Positions 1 to 8,900 of a stretch of 64,000 bases of DNA are shown piece by piece. Origin of the DNA: Lujinxingia sediminis (lineage in GTDB: Bacteria > Myxococcota_A > Bradymonadia > Bradymonadales > Bradymonadaceae); the NCBI RefSeq assembly GCF_004005565.1, contig NZ_SADD01000004.1:1-64000 (forward strand), given 5' to 3'. Both the position numbers and the translations under genes were made by a program. Positions within the stretch are counted from its first letter, which is position 1, and each line of letters starts with the position of its first letter. The notes below the pieces were generated by a model. The model worked only from the letters and a program-made list of their open reading frames with translations. It had not been told where the DNA came from and searched no databases.

Positions 1-135
1 CTGCGTCCACCCCTGCTCGCTAAGCTCGGATACCAGCTCGACCGCATCATCTTTAAATGCGCGCGGGTAGCGCATCGTGTCGCGAGTTTTGGCGCGGGCT
101 TTGAGGTCGTCGATTTTTGCGATCAGGCGGTCCAT
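1..135 (-). CDS. Transposase orfA-like protein, N-terminal part
   Basis: Forty-five codons read in from the left window edge. The start ATG at 135 has a good GAGGAG ribosome site just upstream. The peptide contains MRYPRAFKDDAVELVSEL, a pattern typical of the short helix-turn-helix proteins that accompany IS66- and IS3-type transposases. The rest of the gene lies outside the window, so the family cannot be fixed. Together with the IS3 copies at 3.9-5.4 kb it shows that this end of the window is rich in mobile DNA. Confidence 0.5.
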   Translation of the reverse strand, partial: MDRLIAKIDDLKARAKTRDTMRYPRAFKDDAVELVSELSEQGWTQ

Positions 136-495
136 GAGGGCTCCTCGTTGAAGTCTGAGTTGAGCCGTCACGGTATCAGCGGGGATGTGAGTGTGTCGGT
201 GGGTTCTGGCGAGTACTTACGGCTAAGCCACGCACCACGATTCAACGGAAAGCGGCGTCATCCACCTGGATGGCGCCGCTTTTTCTCTGCCTCCTCCTTC
301 TCAATCCTGACTTTTTACTTCTTCGCTTTTCGTCTGCCGCTCCCCACGCTCCGATTCCCCTCGCCTTCCCCCCTCCCAACCCACACCGCACTCCCTCATC
401 CTCAAATTTCACATGCGTTCGCTCACACGCTACCTTAACCCCTCACCGTTAAGCCTCGCCTCGCCCCGCACCGCCTCTCATCCTCAGGAGACCTC
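136..495. other. Gene-free stretch with one terminator
   Basis: No reading frame here has a credible start, composition or protein pattern. The only clear structure is the terminator-like hairpin listed at 251-285. The second half is C-rich and serves as the leader of the gene at 496, whose ribosome site (AGGAG) lies about 8 bases before its ATG. Confidence 0.5.
251..285 (+). terminator. Rho-independent terminator
   Basis: The stem AGCGGCG/CGCCGCT continues through CATCC/GGATG around a short loop and is followed by TTTTTC. It is oriented for plus-strand transcription, yet no plus-strand gene precedes it in the window. It may be left over from a gene lost when the neighbouring transposase arrived. 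Confidence 0.65.
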
Positions 496-828
496 ATGCT
501 TCGCCCCAAACTCGGCGTCGCGCTGCTCATCATCATCGGCATCTCGGTCATCGCCCTCCCCATCGCCGCCCTCAGTTGCACCTGGCCCGCGAAGGTCGAA
601 GTCTGGGAGCTTGAGCTCATCGCCGTCACCATCGATGGCGAGCCCGCCGAACTCCACGATCGCTACGACGACATGACCCTGACCTGGTACTCCGGCATCT
701 ACAGCGAAGGCATGTACTTCGACTATACCATCAGCGAAGACGCCAACCCTCTGGGCTTCCTCTATTCACGTCAGTCCATGCCCGAAGATTTTGAGCCCTT
801 TGTCGCCGACCAGGGGGAACGCCAATGA
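496..828 (+). CDS. Small membrane-anchored protein of unknown function
   Basis: 110 residues. A hydrophobic segment (about residues 6-26, VALLIIIGISVIALPIAAL) near the N-terminus looks like a signal anchor or signal peptide, followed by an acidic domain rich in Tyr and Asp. AGGAG lies about 8 bases before the ATG. The stop overlaps the start of the next gene in ATGA, so the two are probably co-translated. I do not recognise the family. Confidence 0.6.
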   Translation: MLRPKLGVALLIIIGISVIALPIAALSCTWPAKVEVWELELIAVTIDGEPAELHDRYDDMTLTWYSGIYSEGMYFDYTISEDANPLGFLYSRQSMPEDFEPFVADQGERQ

Positions 829-1166
829 CCCACCCGACCCGATGGATACTCGCCGCAGCGTTCTGCGCGATTGCCCTTTTCACCACGGGATGCAGCGAAG
901 AATGGTTCGCTGAAGACTGCGCCGAAATTGACCCCGACACGATGCCCGTCGAAAGAGTCCGCGTCGACGACTATGCGACATCCCACTACCTCGATACTTC
1001 TCTTCCCCCTGATCATCCGCTCATCCATCTCGTCCCCGACGACGACCATCGCCTTCACGTCCGCGTCGTCAACGACGACCTCCTCGAACTCGCCTTCATG
1101 CGCGATGGCCAGGTGGTAGTGGAAACCTATGCGGTCAGGGAAAAGCGCGAGGAGCTGCACTGGTAA
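825..1166 (+). CDS. Small lipoprotein of unknown function
   Basis: 113 residues. The N-terminus is a signal peptide ending in the lipobox LFTTGC, so the protein should be lipid-anchored at Cys23. The mature part is short and acidic. It starts in a four-base overlap with the preceding gene, which suggests that the pair work together at the envelope. No family recognised. Confidence 0.6.
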   Translation: MTHPTRWILAAAFCAIALFTTGCSEEWFAEDCAEIDPDTMPVERVRVDDYATSHYLDTSLPPDHPLIHLVPDDDHRLHVRVVNDDLLELAFMRDGQVVVETYAVREKREELHW

Positions 1167-1356
1167 GGGGTGGTGCCCGAGCTCAAGGTGATAAGGGCGT
1201 CTGACCCACGCTCTATCCCCCACCCTCGTCTCCCCATCCCGATCCATCAACCCTGTTGCCATCCCCCGTTCGGGTCGTTACTCTAGCTTCACATTTCGCA
1301 ACGACTCCGGTGGGGACCTTTCAGACCACCACATCTGCTCAAGGAAGTTCCGACGT

Positions 1357-1512
1357 ATGAGCACCGACCAAACATCACTCGCTGACTGGCTGCGCTCCGA
1401 GCGCACCGCCGCGGGCTTCTCCATCCCCCAACTCGCCAGCGCCATCAGCGCCTCCCCCGACGATCTCAAAGCCTGGGAGGCCGGCAAAGACGTGCCCATC
1501 GTGGTTAAGTAA
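1357..1512 (+). pseudogene. Truncated helix-turn-helix (XRE-like) regulator
   Basis: Fifty-one residues from an ATG preceded by AAGGAAG. The peptide (DWLRSERTAAGFSIPQLA, then SPDDLKAWEAGKDVP) fits the first helices of an XRE/Cro-type HTH. A full domain needs 10-20 more residues. At about 1502-1505 the GC-rich coding pattern stops and AT-rich sequence begins, giving the tail IVVK and a stop. I infer that the accessory island was inserted in, or replaced, the rest of the gene. The missing 3' part was not found near 10.4 kb. Confidence 0.55.
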
Positions 1513-1572
1513 TTTCATCAAAACAACTAAAAACAAACATCAACACCAAACCTTACAACATAAAACCTAATA
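1510..1572 (+). other. G-free tract at the left island end
   Basis: Sixty-three bases without a G on the plus strand, rich in A and C, form the leader of the first HEPN gene. A similar 87-base G-free tract lies at 9971-10057 near the other end of the island. The AGGGAGGG ribosome site begins immediately afterwards. Confidence 0.6.
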
Positions 1573-1583
1573 GGGAGGGCAAC

Positions 1584-2639
1584 ATTCCAAACAAAACACC
1601 TGACGAACTTGAGAATGCATTAAAAGGGGTCGCCACCGCATCAGCAGATACGTCGGAAGCACTAATCAATTATGCTGACGACCAAATCGCTAACAATGCG
1701 ACCACATCCAACTTTGGAGCCAGGTTCTTTAAAGAGCTTTGGACAGCCTTGGATTATGCCGGTATTGTCTGGAACCGTGGCGCCCACGGTCATCTCGCAT
1801 TGATGCAAGTCCTCCAAAACCTGACAGATCACCTTATCAGAGATGCATCATGGCGAAACGTTGATAAAGGAACTCACTTCTTTAACCTTGGCTTAGTGCA
1901 TGTCGCAAATGGAGATGTAGACGCCGCGTTTAGGTACTTCTTATTTGCTGACGAGGAGGACCAACATCACACCGGCACCACAGCGGGTGATTTGTTTCGA
2001 ACGCAAAGGTTGTTTAACGAGCTACGAACCAGATTTTTCAAAAATTGGCTTCGTTCCGGAACCCACTTCCACGATGGTTTACAAGATTCGCAAAGGTTAG
2101 GGGTCGTCGAACGCCTTATAAGCAGCATCCCCGACCTCTACTTACTTTCCCGGTGTCATCTTGGGCTGTTTAGAACTTGCCTGATTTTTCACCAAAGAGG
2201 TTCGAACGTACCTCAACCAATCGGAGCCTATCTCCTCGCCGTGGAAGATTTAGCTGTAGCGGCAGAGGCTAGCGCAAAACGGCTCCACTTCAACGGGCAT
2301 TTTCAGTCCGGAGTAACATTCGGAAAAATGTGTAATGGCCGTAGTAATGTGGGCAATCTTGGTTTCGACCTAAATTCATATCCACGTAAATTTGATATAG
2401 ATACGAAAGCGACCGCCTATCCAATTATTAAAGACGCCTTAGCCGGAGACAAAGGAGCGATGGCGCGTGTCGTTAGTGGCGTTCGCAACATTTCGGCTCA
2501 CGCTCACCCGTTTCCTGTTTGGACATTAAATTCAACGGTGCTCTGGGAAGTGGTGTCGATCACCCTCGACTTTATCACAACGACTTCATCCGAAGTTGAA
2601 CGAACATACCTGACGTCCCCGTCGCCCGTTCATCCCTAG
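1584..2639 (+). CDS. HEPN-type putative RNase/toxin, first of a pair
   Basis: From 1584 the frame encodes about 351 residues. There is no ATG, GTG or TTG between the upstream stop (TAA at 1506) and a TTG at 1749, although the intervening codons read like protein. An ATT at 1584 lies just after AGGGAGGG (1573-1580), so I place the start there. The TTG at 1749 (296 residues) is the conservative alternative. Near the C-terminus lies VRNISAHAHP, whose Arg301-Asn...His306 fits the HEPN motif Rx4-6H with a polar residue after Arg, the catalytic pattern of many toxin and defence ribonucleases. The region before it is mainly helical. The next gene starts 4 bases after the stop. The RNase role is inferred from the motif and the setting only. 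Confidence 0.6.
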   Translation: MPNKTPDELENALKGVATASADTSEALINYADDQIANNATTSNFGARFFKELWTALDYAGIVWNRGAHGHLALMQVLQNLTDHLIRDASWRNVDKGTHFFNLGLVHVANGDVDAAFRYFLFADEEDQHHTGTTAGDLFRTQRLFNELRTRFFKNWLRSGTHFHDGLQDSQRLGVVERLISSIPDLYLLSRCHLGLFRTCLIFHQRGSNVPQPIGAYLLAVEDLAVAAEASAKRLHFNGHFQSGVTFGKMCNGRSNVGNLGFDLNSYPRKFDIDTKATAYPIIKDALAGDKGAMARVVSGVRNISAHAHPFPVWTLNSTVLWEVVSITLDFITTTSSEVERTYLTSPSPVHP

Positions 2640-2643
2640 AGTA

Positions 2644-3756
2644 GTGCCACCGCCTTTATATAATCAAAACCCAAATAAACAAAACCAGAGGACCCTCCAA
2701 CTAAACATTTTGCCGCAACTGATAACCGTCCTTAACAAATCCAACCCATCACACTTGGCACGATCAGGAAACCAATTGATTACAAACGTACCCAACCATG
2801 AAGATTTTCGGAACGAAGGGCGCATTCTACTCAATCTCGCCTGGGACGAACTAAGGAGAGTTGATAGTGCGATCAACGATTTCCTTAGCTTTCCTAAAGT
2901 TGACGAGGAGAGGGACGATCTGGACGATCTGGAGATTCAATGGGTAAAGGAAGATATAGCTTATAGAAAACAGATGCATTTAGGTCTGGCTCGATCAATC
3001 CAACGCCCCCTCGGCGTTTGTCGCACCCTTATCGCGCAAGCTGCGGAGTTCCTCCTTAAGGCGAAGATTGCGGAAGTATCTCCCTTCATCTTGCTAAAAA
3101 ACGATCATTCAAAGTGGCCTGGCAAAGACCAGTCCTATTCCGAGTTTCAAACGGTCGACGCGGGTGATCTTGTGCGCGTATGTAATAGTGTACTCAAACA
3201 ACCTCTACCAGATAGCTTCGTGAATATGTTCGACATCCTCCGCAAGGACCGCAACGTGTATGTTCATGGAGTAACCCCGCCAACAAGCGTACCGCTGTCG
3301 AAAGTGTGTGAAGAGCCACTGCGGTTGATTCTGAAAGTGGCGCAGCACCTTGCTAACGAGAATTGGAGAGACACTCGAGCTTGGTTTGTAGCGAATTATG
3401 ATACTGACACAATTTTAACCCATGGCGATCATATATCGGATTACATGGCCTATGAGATGGCGTGGCTAATCCAGCAGCTTGAGCCCTCCGAGTCCGAAAG
3501 GTATCTGAATTTCCATCCGAAGAAAGGAGGCAGAAACTATCTATGCCCATCCTGTTATCACGGCGAATACGACTATATCCGAGAGGCGACGTTCTCAAAG
3601 GTCGCAGATGACCAAGCGTTCTGTTTTGTTTGTAACACGAAACACCCAATTACTCGCCAACCGTGCCCGAAAAAAGACTGTAAAGGTGACGTAATCTACA
3701 CAATAGAATCGATGTGCCTTACATGCGGGGCAGTATGTGAAAGCGCGTCATTCTGA
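2644..3756 (+). CDS. HEPN-type protein with C-terminal zinc ribbons
   Basis: 370 residues from a GTG only 4 bases after the preceding gene. No clear ribosome site is visible, so translation is probably coupled. KDRNVYVHG carries a second RNxxxH motif (Arg203, His208). The C-terminal 70 residues hold eight paired cysteines (301/304, 327/330, 341/346, 358/361), consistent with two zinc ribbons that could bind nucleic acid or a partner. The composition is AT-richer than the chromosome. Two HEPN proteins in one operon may act as a heterodimer, since HEPN active sites form at dimer interfaces. No exact family was recognised. Confidence 0.6.
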   Translation: MPPPLYNQNPNKQNQRTLQLNILPQLITVLNKSNPSHLARSGNQLITNVPNHEDFRNEGRILLNLAWDELRRVDSAINDFLSFPKVDEERDDLDDLEIQWVKEDIAYRKQMHLGLARSIQRPLGVCRTLIAQAAEFLLKAKIAEVSPFILLKNDHSKWPGKDQSYSEFQTVDAGDLVRVCNSVLKQPLPDSFVNMFDILRKDRNVYVHGVTPPTSVPLSKVCEEPLRLILKVAQHLANENWRDTRAWFVANYDTDTILTHGDHISDYMAYEMAWLIQQLEPSESERYLNFHPKKGGRNYLCPSCYHGEYDYIREATFSKVADDQAFCFVCNTKHPITRQPCPKKDCKGDVIYTIESMCLTCGAVCESASF

Positions 3757-3863
3757 GGGTTACCGCTTCCTCCTAGATTCTAAATCCGCCACCAGCGTCT
3801 TCAGCGAACCGAAGTTGCCCCGGTTTCGTGGACAGTCATCTCTTAAATCATGCCGCCTTATTC

Positions 3864-4083
3864 TGCCCCCCTGACAATCAAGCCACCCTTACGACAACGG
3901 TGCCTGGCCAAGCCAAACCTGTCAGAATCGGGTTGGGTGTTGGCCAGGACGTCAGTTTACTGAGGGTGAGATGAGCGAAGAGTTGCCGGAAGATATCAAG
4001 CGTTGGACCTCGAAGCGCCGTACCGCATTGGTGCTGCAGATTATCCGCGGGGAGACCACGGTGAACGTGGCTGCGCGCCAGTA
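3864..4083 (+). mobile_element. Truncated left end of the IS3-family element
   Basis: Begins TGCCCCCCTGACAATC, like the intact copy at 4087, and runs through the 107-base leader into the first 38 codons of orfA (ATG at 3971). Homology stops at 4083, and three bases later the intact copy begins. The two copies differ at scattered positions, so this is not a recent exact duplication. Just upstream, at about 3818-3838, CCCCGGTTTCGTGGACA looks like a terminus of yet another IS, which would make this a nested insertion site. Confidence 0.75.
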
Positions 4084-4193
4084 TTCTGCCCCCCCTGACA
4101 ATCAAACCACCCTTATGACAATGGTGCCTGGCCAAGCCAAACCTGTCAGAATCGGGTTGGGTGTTGGCCAGGACGTCGGTTTAAAAGGGTGAG

Positions 4194-4532
4194 ATGAGCG
4201 AAGAATTGCCGGAAGACATCAAGCGTTGGACCTCAAAACGTCGTACCGCGCTGGTGCTGCAGATTATCCGCGGGGAGACCACGGTGAACGAGGCTGCGCG
4301 CCAGTACGACCTCAAGCCTAGCGAGATTGAGCAGTGGTACGAGACCTTTTTGGATGCGGGTGAGAACGGGCTGAAGAGCCGCCCGAAAGAAGAGATTAAG
4401 CGCAAAGATGCCCAAATCGCGAAGCTGCAGCAGAAAATTGGCGAGCTGGTGATGGACATCGACATCATCAAGGAGGTCCATCATATGGCCAAGCTGGACC
4501 CTTTTGGCTCAGGGTGGCGCTCCGAGGATTGA
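4194..4532 (+). CDS. IS3-family transposase subunit OrfA
   Basis: 112 residues. An N-terminal helix-turn-helix (RTALVLQIIRGETTVNEAAR) is followed by a leucine-zipper-like coiled coil (about residues 65-95). This is the DNA-binding and oligomerisation half of an IS3-type transposase, of the kind annotated as DUF1153. It overlaps orfB by 19 bases in the -1 frame and holds a slippery heptamer at 4499. Confidence 0.85.
   Translation: MSEELPEDIKRWTSKRRTALVLQIIRGETTVNEAARQYDLKPSEIEQWYETFLDAGENGLKSRPKEEIKRKDAQIAKLQQKIGELVMDIDIIKEVHHMAKLDPFGSGWRSED
4499..4505 (+). promoter_or_regulatory. Candidate -1 ribosomal frameshift site
   Basis: CCCTTTT in the orfA frame reads C CCT TTT, a perfect X XXY YYZ slippery heptamer. 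Slipping one base back gives an uninterrupted OrfAB fusion (…DPF then WLRVALRGL…) with no stop before the catalytic domain. An AGGAGGT sequence lies at 4471-4477. It is further upstream than the stimulatory sites known in dnaX and may instead serve internal initiation. Confidence 0.65.
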
Positions 4533-5383
4533 TGGAACGTCACCCGGCCGTGAGCGAGCAAAAATTGTGCGGACTTTTGGCGCTGAACCGCTCCACGGTC
4601 TGGCGGCAGAAAAAGGGTGTGCGCCGCCGGGTGGTCAACCTCGAGAAGGAGCGCGAGAAGCGGGAGCTCGTGGAGCGGATGCAGGAGCTCATAAAGGAAT
4701 ACCCGACCTGGGGCTACCGCCGAATTTGGGCCTGGCTTCGTTTTCGAGACCTGCGCTGCATCAACAAAAAACGAGTGGAACGCCTGATGTGTGAGAACGG
4801 CTGGCAGGCCCGGTGCATCGTGAATACGCCCCGCCCACGTGTGGCTCAGTCCATCTCCCAGACCTCACAACCTGACGAGCGCTGGGCGATGGATGCAACG
4901 AGCCTGTACTGCGAGCAGGACGGCTGGATTGGCGTGATGGCTGTGATTGATTGCTGCACCCGCGAGATTGTTGGCATTGATGTCGCGCGTCGAGGCCGTG
5001 CCGTGGAGGCACAGCGAGCCCTGGAAAGCGCATGCTTAAAGCGTTTTGGCCTCATCTACCCCAATGGCGAATCGCGGCCGGTGCTGCGTAGCGACAATGG
5101 CAAGGTGTTCACATCGAAGTCTTTCATCGGGAGCTGCAAGCAGTATGGCCTGACCCAGGAATTCATCACACCCTACACACCGCAGCAGAACGGGCTGATT
5201 GAGCGCTTCTTCCGCTCGCTCAAAGAGGAGTGCATCTGGATGACGAACTTCAAGACCTTTGCACAGGCCCGGGAGGCGATTGAGACCTGGGTTGAGTTCT
5301 ACAACACCGAGCGACCCCACCAGGCGCTCGGGTACAAATCACCGGCTGAGTATGGTGCTCAGTTTGGCGAGTTGGTGGCTTGA
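4514..5383 (+). CDS. IS3-family transposase catalytic subunit OrfB
   Basis: 289 residues if counted from the GTG at 4514, but probably made mainly as an OrfAB frameshift fusion. An N-terminal HTH_21-type region (YPTWGYRRIWAWLR) precedes an rve integrase core. The DDE triad is visible as Asp in WAMDATS, Asp in LRSDNG and Glu in QNGLIERFFRSLKEE, with the usual ending YNTERPHQALGYKSPAEY. It is full length with no internal stop. Confidence 0.9.
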   Translation: MALRGLMERHPAVSEQKLCGLLALNRSTVWRQKKGVRRRVVNLEKEREKRELVERMQELIKEYPTWGYRRIWAWLRFRDLRCINKKRVERLMCENGWQARCIVNTPRPRVAQSISQTSQPDERWAMDATSLYCEQDGWIGVMAVIDCCTREIVGIDVARRGRAVEAQRALESACLKRFGLIYPNGESRPVLRSDNGKVFTSKSFIGSCKQYGLTQEFITPYTPQQNGLIERFFRSLKEECIWMTNFKTFAQAREAIETWVEFYNTERPHQALGYKSPAEYGAQFGELVA

Positions 5384-5544
5384 ATTATGGGGGGCACTAC
5401 ATGTTGCGATGACGCGCTCTCGAAGATCCAGTGCGTAGTTGTTGTTTATACAATATTTTAAGCGAGGAAGTTGTTCTCAGGCAAGTGGATCACTGAGCTG
5501 GGATCGCCTCAATTCAAGGGCGCAATAACCCGGGCCTTATCAAC

Positions 5545-5907
5545 TCACTTGGAGAGCACTAACCATTCACCATCAATACGCTTCGGCACAGGAATGTCAT
5601 TAATGGCTTTCCTACATGAAAAATCTACCCACTCCTCTTGTTCGCTAGCACGTCCCCAAAAGCATTCATTACCAATAGCATAGGCGTGTGAATGTGCAGG
5701 ATCGCCGTGGTCCAGCTTAATCTGATTAATACCTTTCGGAAACTTCTTACCGTAGTCACCATGAAACCTTGCAAGACCTAAAATAAAGTCAAAATCGTCA
5801 CCCATAACATTCTCCAGCCTCTCGTACTTGCTCTTGATTTTGGAAACGGCTTCGTGAATCTCCCCTTTTGACGAAAAAACCCTTCCTCCGACAGAATACT
5901 TACTCAT
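5545..5907 (-). CDS. Small DUF3223-like protein, third gene of the defence operon
   Basis: 120 residues. AAAGGAG lies about 9 bases before the ATG. The central pattern ILGLARFHGDYGKKFPKG, then NECFWGR and WVDFSCRKAI resembles DUF3223 (the DeCL-like domain), in which a conserved Cys-Phe strand is followed by DFSYRK. It begins 33 bases after the helicase stop on the same strand, so it is very probably the last gene of the nuclease-helicase operon. Classical Hachiman has only two genes, so this could be an added effector, an inhibitor or a passenger. The family call is from memory of the pattern and is moderate. Confidence 0.55.
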   Translation of the reverse strand: MSKYSVGGRVFSSKGEIHEAVSKIKSKYERLENVMGDDFDFILGLARFHGDYGKKFPKGINQIKLDHGDPAHSHAYAIGNECFWGRASEQEEWVDFSCRKAINDIPVPKRIDGEWLVLSK

Positions 5908-5940
5908 CGCTGATACTCCTTTACTATCTCAACGCTATGA

Positions 5941-8900
5941 TCAACCGAGTTCGCCCTCACCCTCGAGAATGGACCAAACTCGTCTATATGTTGGACCGAT
6001 AGGCCCCATCGCCTGACTCCACTCAGCATCGCTGCTTGATTGAACGGCGCTACGTGCTTCAGTAAGCGGCATATCAGGTTTCACATCGAGAACACGGGCA
6101 AGCCCTTCAGCGGCCGTACGTGGCACGCCAGCAAGCCTCAAAACTAATGCTTCATCACTATTTACTCCGTAATAGACCCTACCCGGTAAGTTTCGGACGC
6201 GTCTTTGCTCGACTTCATCCATATCGTCAAAGTCATCTAACAATGTCAGCGTCTGAATCGCAGCCATCCCCCAAGATGCGGTTTGAGTGATCTTGCCAAA
6301 AAGCTGTTGACAGCACTTCGAGATATTACCGTCAAAGTATTTATTCGCCATGGACTGAATCGACTCACCTTGAACCCAGTCACACACCGCTCGAGCGACT
6401 TCATCCCCATTAATGCCGCCCCCCCCTAAAACATCTTTAAAATTTTCTTTAAGTTCAGGAATACTTATCAGCACTCCCATCATGCTTTGCAGATGCGGCT
6501 TCGGCCCCCCAAATATATTAGAAGCCCAAACTTCAGGACCAATCTCCGCATTTTTAAGCTGCGCAAGAGTGTACCTTACGGACTCTAATGAGAATCCAGT
6601 GCTATCGACGAGCTTTAAAGGCTGACCTCTCATACTCGCACCATATCGATGAACGCCTGTCAAAAGTTGGTCGGCCAACATGGGATGAGTTTGTTTTAGC
6701 TCACGAAAACCAAGGGTTCCGCGTAATACCTGTTCGACCTGGGCGACGAACTGATCATGATCGCCGATTTGACGGTAGGTGTGTGCGAGGTATTGGAGAA
6801 AAGAAGACCATTCCGACTTCCAGGCAAGACTCGACAAATTACGAAGATTAACCTCCTCAACATCTTGCACCATTTTAATGAGCGCAGAGTTTAAGGCGCC
6901 AACATTGTTTCCGATAAATGTCTCGACTTTCACACGATATTCATCGGTTGGAGCCGAGATGGCGACGATACCCAAATCACCCTGATCAACACGGCCGGCT
7001 CTACCGGCAAGGTTCCAAAAGTCAGACGGAGGCATCTCTTGGCCATAAGGATACTGATGAGCGCCCATGACTACAGCAGATACTGGGAAATTAACACCTT
7101 GAGCGATTGTCGTTGTGGCGACCAAGATATCTAGTTGACCACGTTCGGTAAGCCATTCAATAAGCGTTTTGGTGTCGTCGGACATTCCAGAGTTGTGAAT
7201 ACCGACGCCATAGTTTAGCAACTCGATAAGCGGGAAATCTGGCCCAAACTCGTTTCGTAAGAATGTTTGCGCCAACTTCACATCCTCTGAGACATTGGCG
7301 CGAAGATTCTCTTTAACCTTAAAGAGTCTTGCAAGGCTCCAACAATTCGGCACTGTGCCAGCCAGGACAACAACTGTTCCCCTTTCTTTAAGTTGATGTG
7401 CAGTCGCTGCAGCCAGCGCTCCGCGCTGCTTAGCCTTGGACCAAGACATTCCTAAAGGACGAGTCTCAGGCAAGGTCAGATCTTCTGGAATTGCCAAGGT
7501 ACAGCGTGATGTGTGAACCGGATTAAGTTTCACCTGGAACGCCCCTCGCTCCTCCCCTTGCTCGCGTTCGGCAGTGGCAATCATTCGGTCGTTCGGGGTC
7601 CAATCCAACGTCAGCTCAACACTGTAGTTGCTCTCACGATCGAGCCACATCGCAATCTGCTTTGCATTTTCGATAAATGGAGTGAGGAGCAAAAACTGGG
7701 CGAACCTGCACTCACGATTAATTGTAGCGAGAAGGAGCTCTAACTTAATGCCGCGATGGGGATCGGCCAAGTTGTGGGCCTCATCGACAACGACCAACGT
7801 CAGCGGGCGTCCGATCTTCTCCTCCCAACCACCGCGAAGCATCAAATCGAGCTTCTCAGGAGTCGTCACGAGTACGCGAAACTGCCGATCCCGATCTGCA
7901 TCCGTGAGCATAATGGCTTCGATACCATCGACCTCGAGGGCCGGACTGACTTGCTCGACCGTGATACCAATCTGTGCGAAATCACGCCTTAAGCGCACCG
8001 CTACTTGCCGGACGAGGGTGCGCGTTGGAGCGAGGTAAGCTACCCAACCCCGCTCATGATCGAATTGATTCAAGGCTTGTAGAATGCGAAATGCCGCGAT
8101 CAAAGTCTTTCCGCTTGACGTGGGCAGGCTAACCACCACGGAACGGTACCCGGAACCTAGAAGACCTTGCTCGCGCAATGTTCGTCTTTGAGGTGGCAGC
8201 ATTTCGAAGAGCGGGCGAGCCTGGGTTTTAGCGACCAAATGACGGACGAACTTCGTGACTCGGCTATTCACGGCGCGGGTCACGGTCCAAATACTATTCT
8301 CCACCAACACATACGCTGTGCGTTCAAGGAGCCTCACGAGCAACTCAAGCTCCATAAGGTGGCCACGGCTGCAAGCCGCAAGAGCTCGCTCAAAATGAGG
8401 CTCGAGTTGTTCTCGCACGTCGAATGTGCCCGTCGGGGTCTCTCCCTGGCCGAGAAAGACGGCGAGCACTTCCGCAACTTTTGCGAGGTGGTATTCAGCA
8501 ACTAGTTGCCAGGCCGGACCTCGAGACTTTAGGCCATTTAAGTATGATGGCTCTCCATCGCCCTGTTCTTGTCGGAGACAAGCCACATTCTCCTGAACCC
8601 GATCTAAATCGCTCCAACCTGCTTTTCGAATCAGTCGCAGCCAAGTGTCGAGTGTCAAAGACCAGACCCTAGCGCCCCAATCTTCTTCGTTGAGAATTAG
8701 CCCGTCAAAGGATTCATCGGCTAAAATACGGCGAATATCCGCGCCGCGATCGCCCAACATAGCCAAACATGCGAGTCTGAGCAGTTGCTCCCCGCGTGAT
8801 TGACGTTCGTCGTCCAGGGGCAAGACTCGGGATATCTGGAAAGCCTTACCACAGACTTGCCGTAGCTCATCAGCGTTCGTTCCGCAGAGCTTATCGAACA

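Larger units (their letters stand above)
4087..5396 (+). mobile_element. IS3-family insertion sequence, intact
   Basis: About 1310 bp, starting TG and ending CA as IS3-family elements do. The left end TGCCCCCCCTGACAATCAAA and the right end (reverse complement, 5396-5372) TGCCCCCCATAATTCAAGCC form imperfect inverted repeats that continue into CCACC. It carries orfA and orfB in the usual overlapping -1 arrangement with all three DDE residues, so it may still be active. No clear target duplication is seen, partly because its left flank is the truncated copy. It separates the HEPN pair from the nuclease-helicase operon. Confidence 0.8.
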
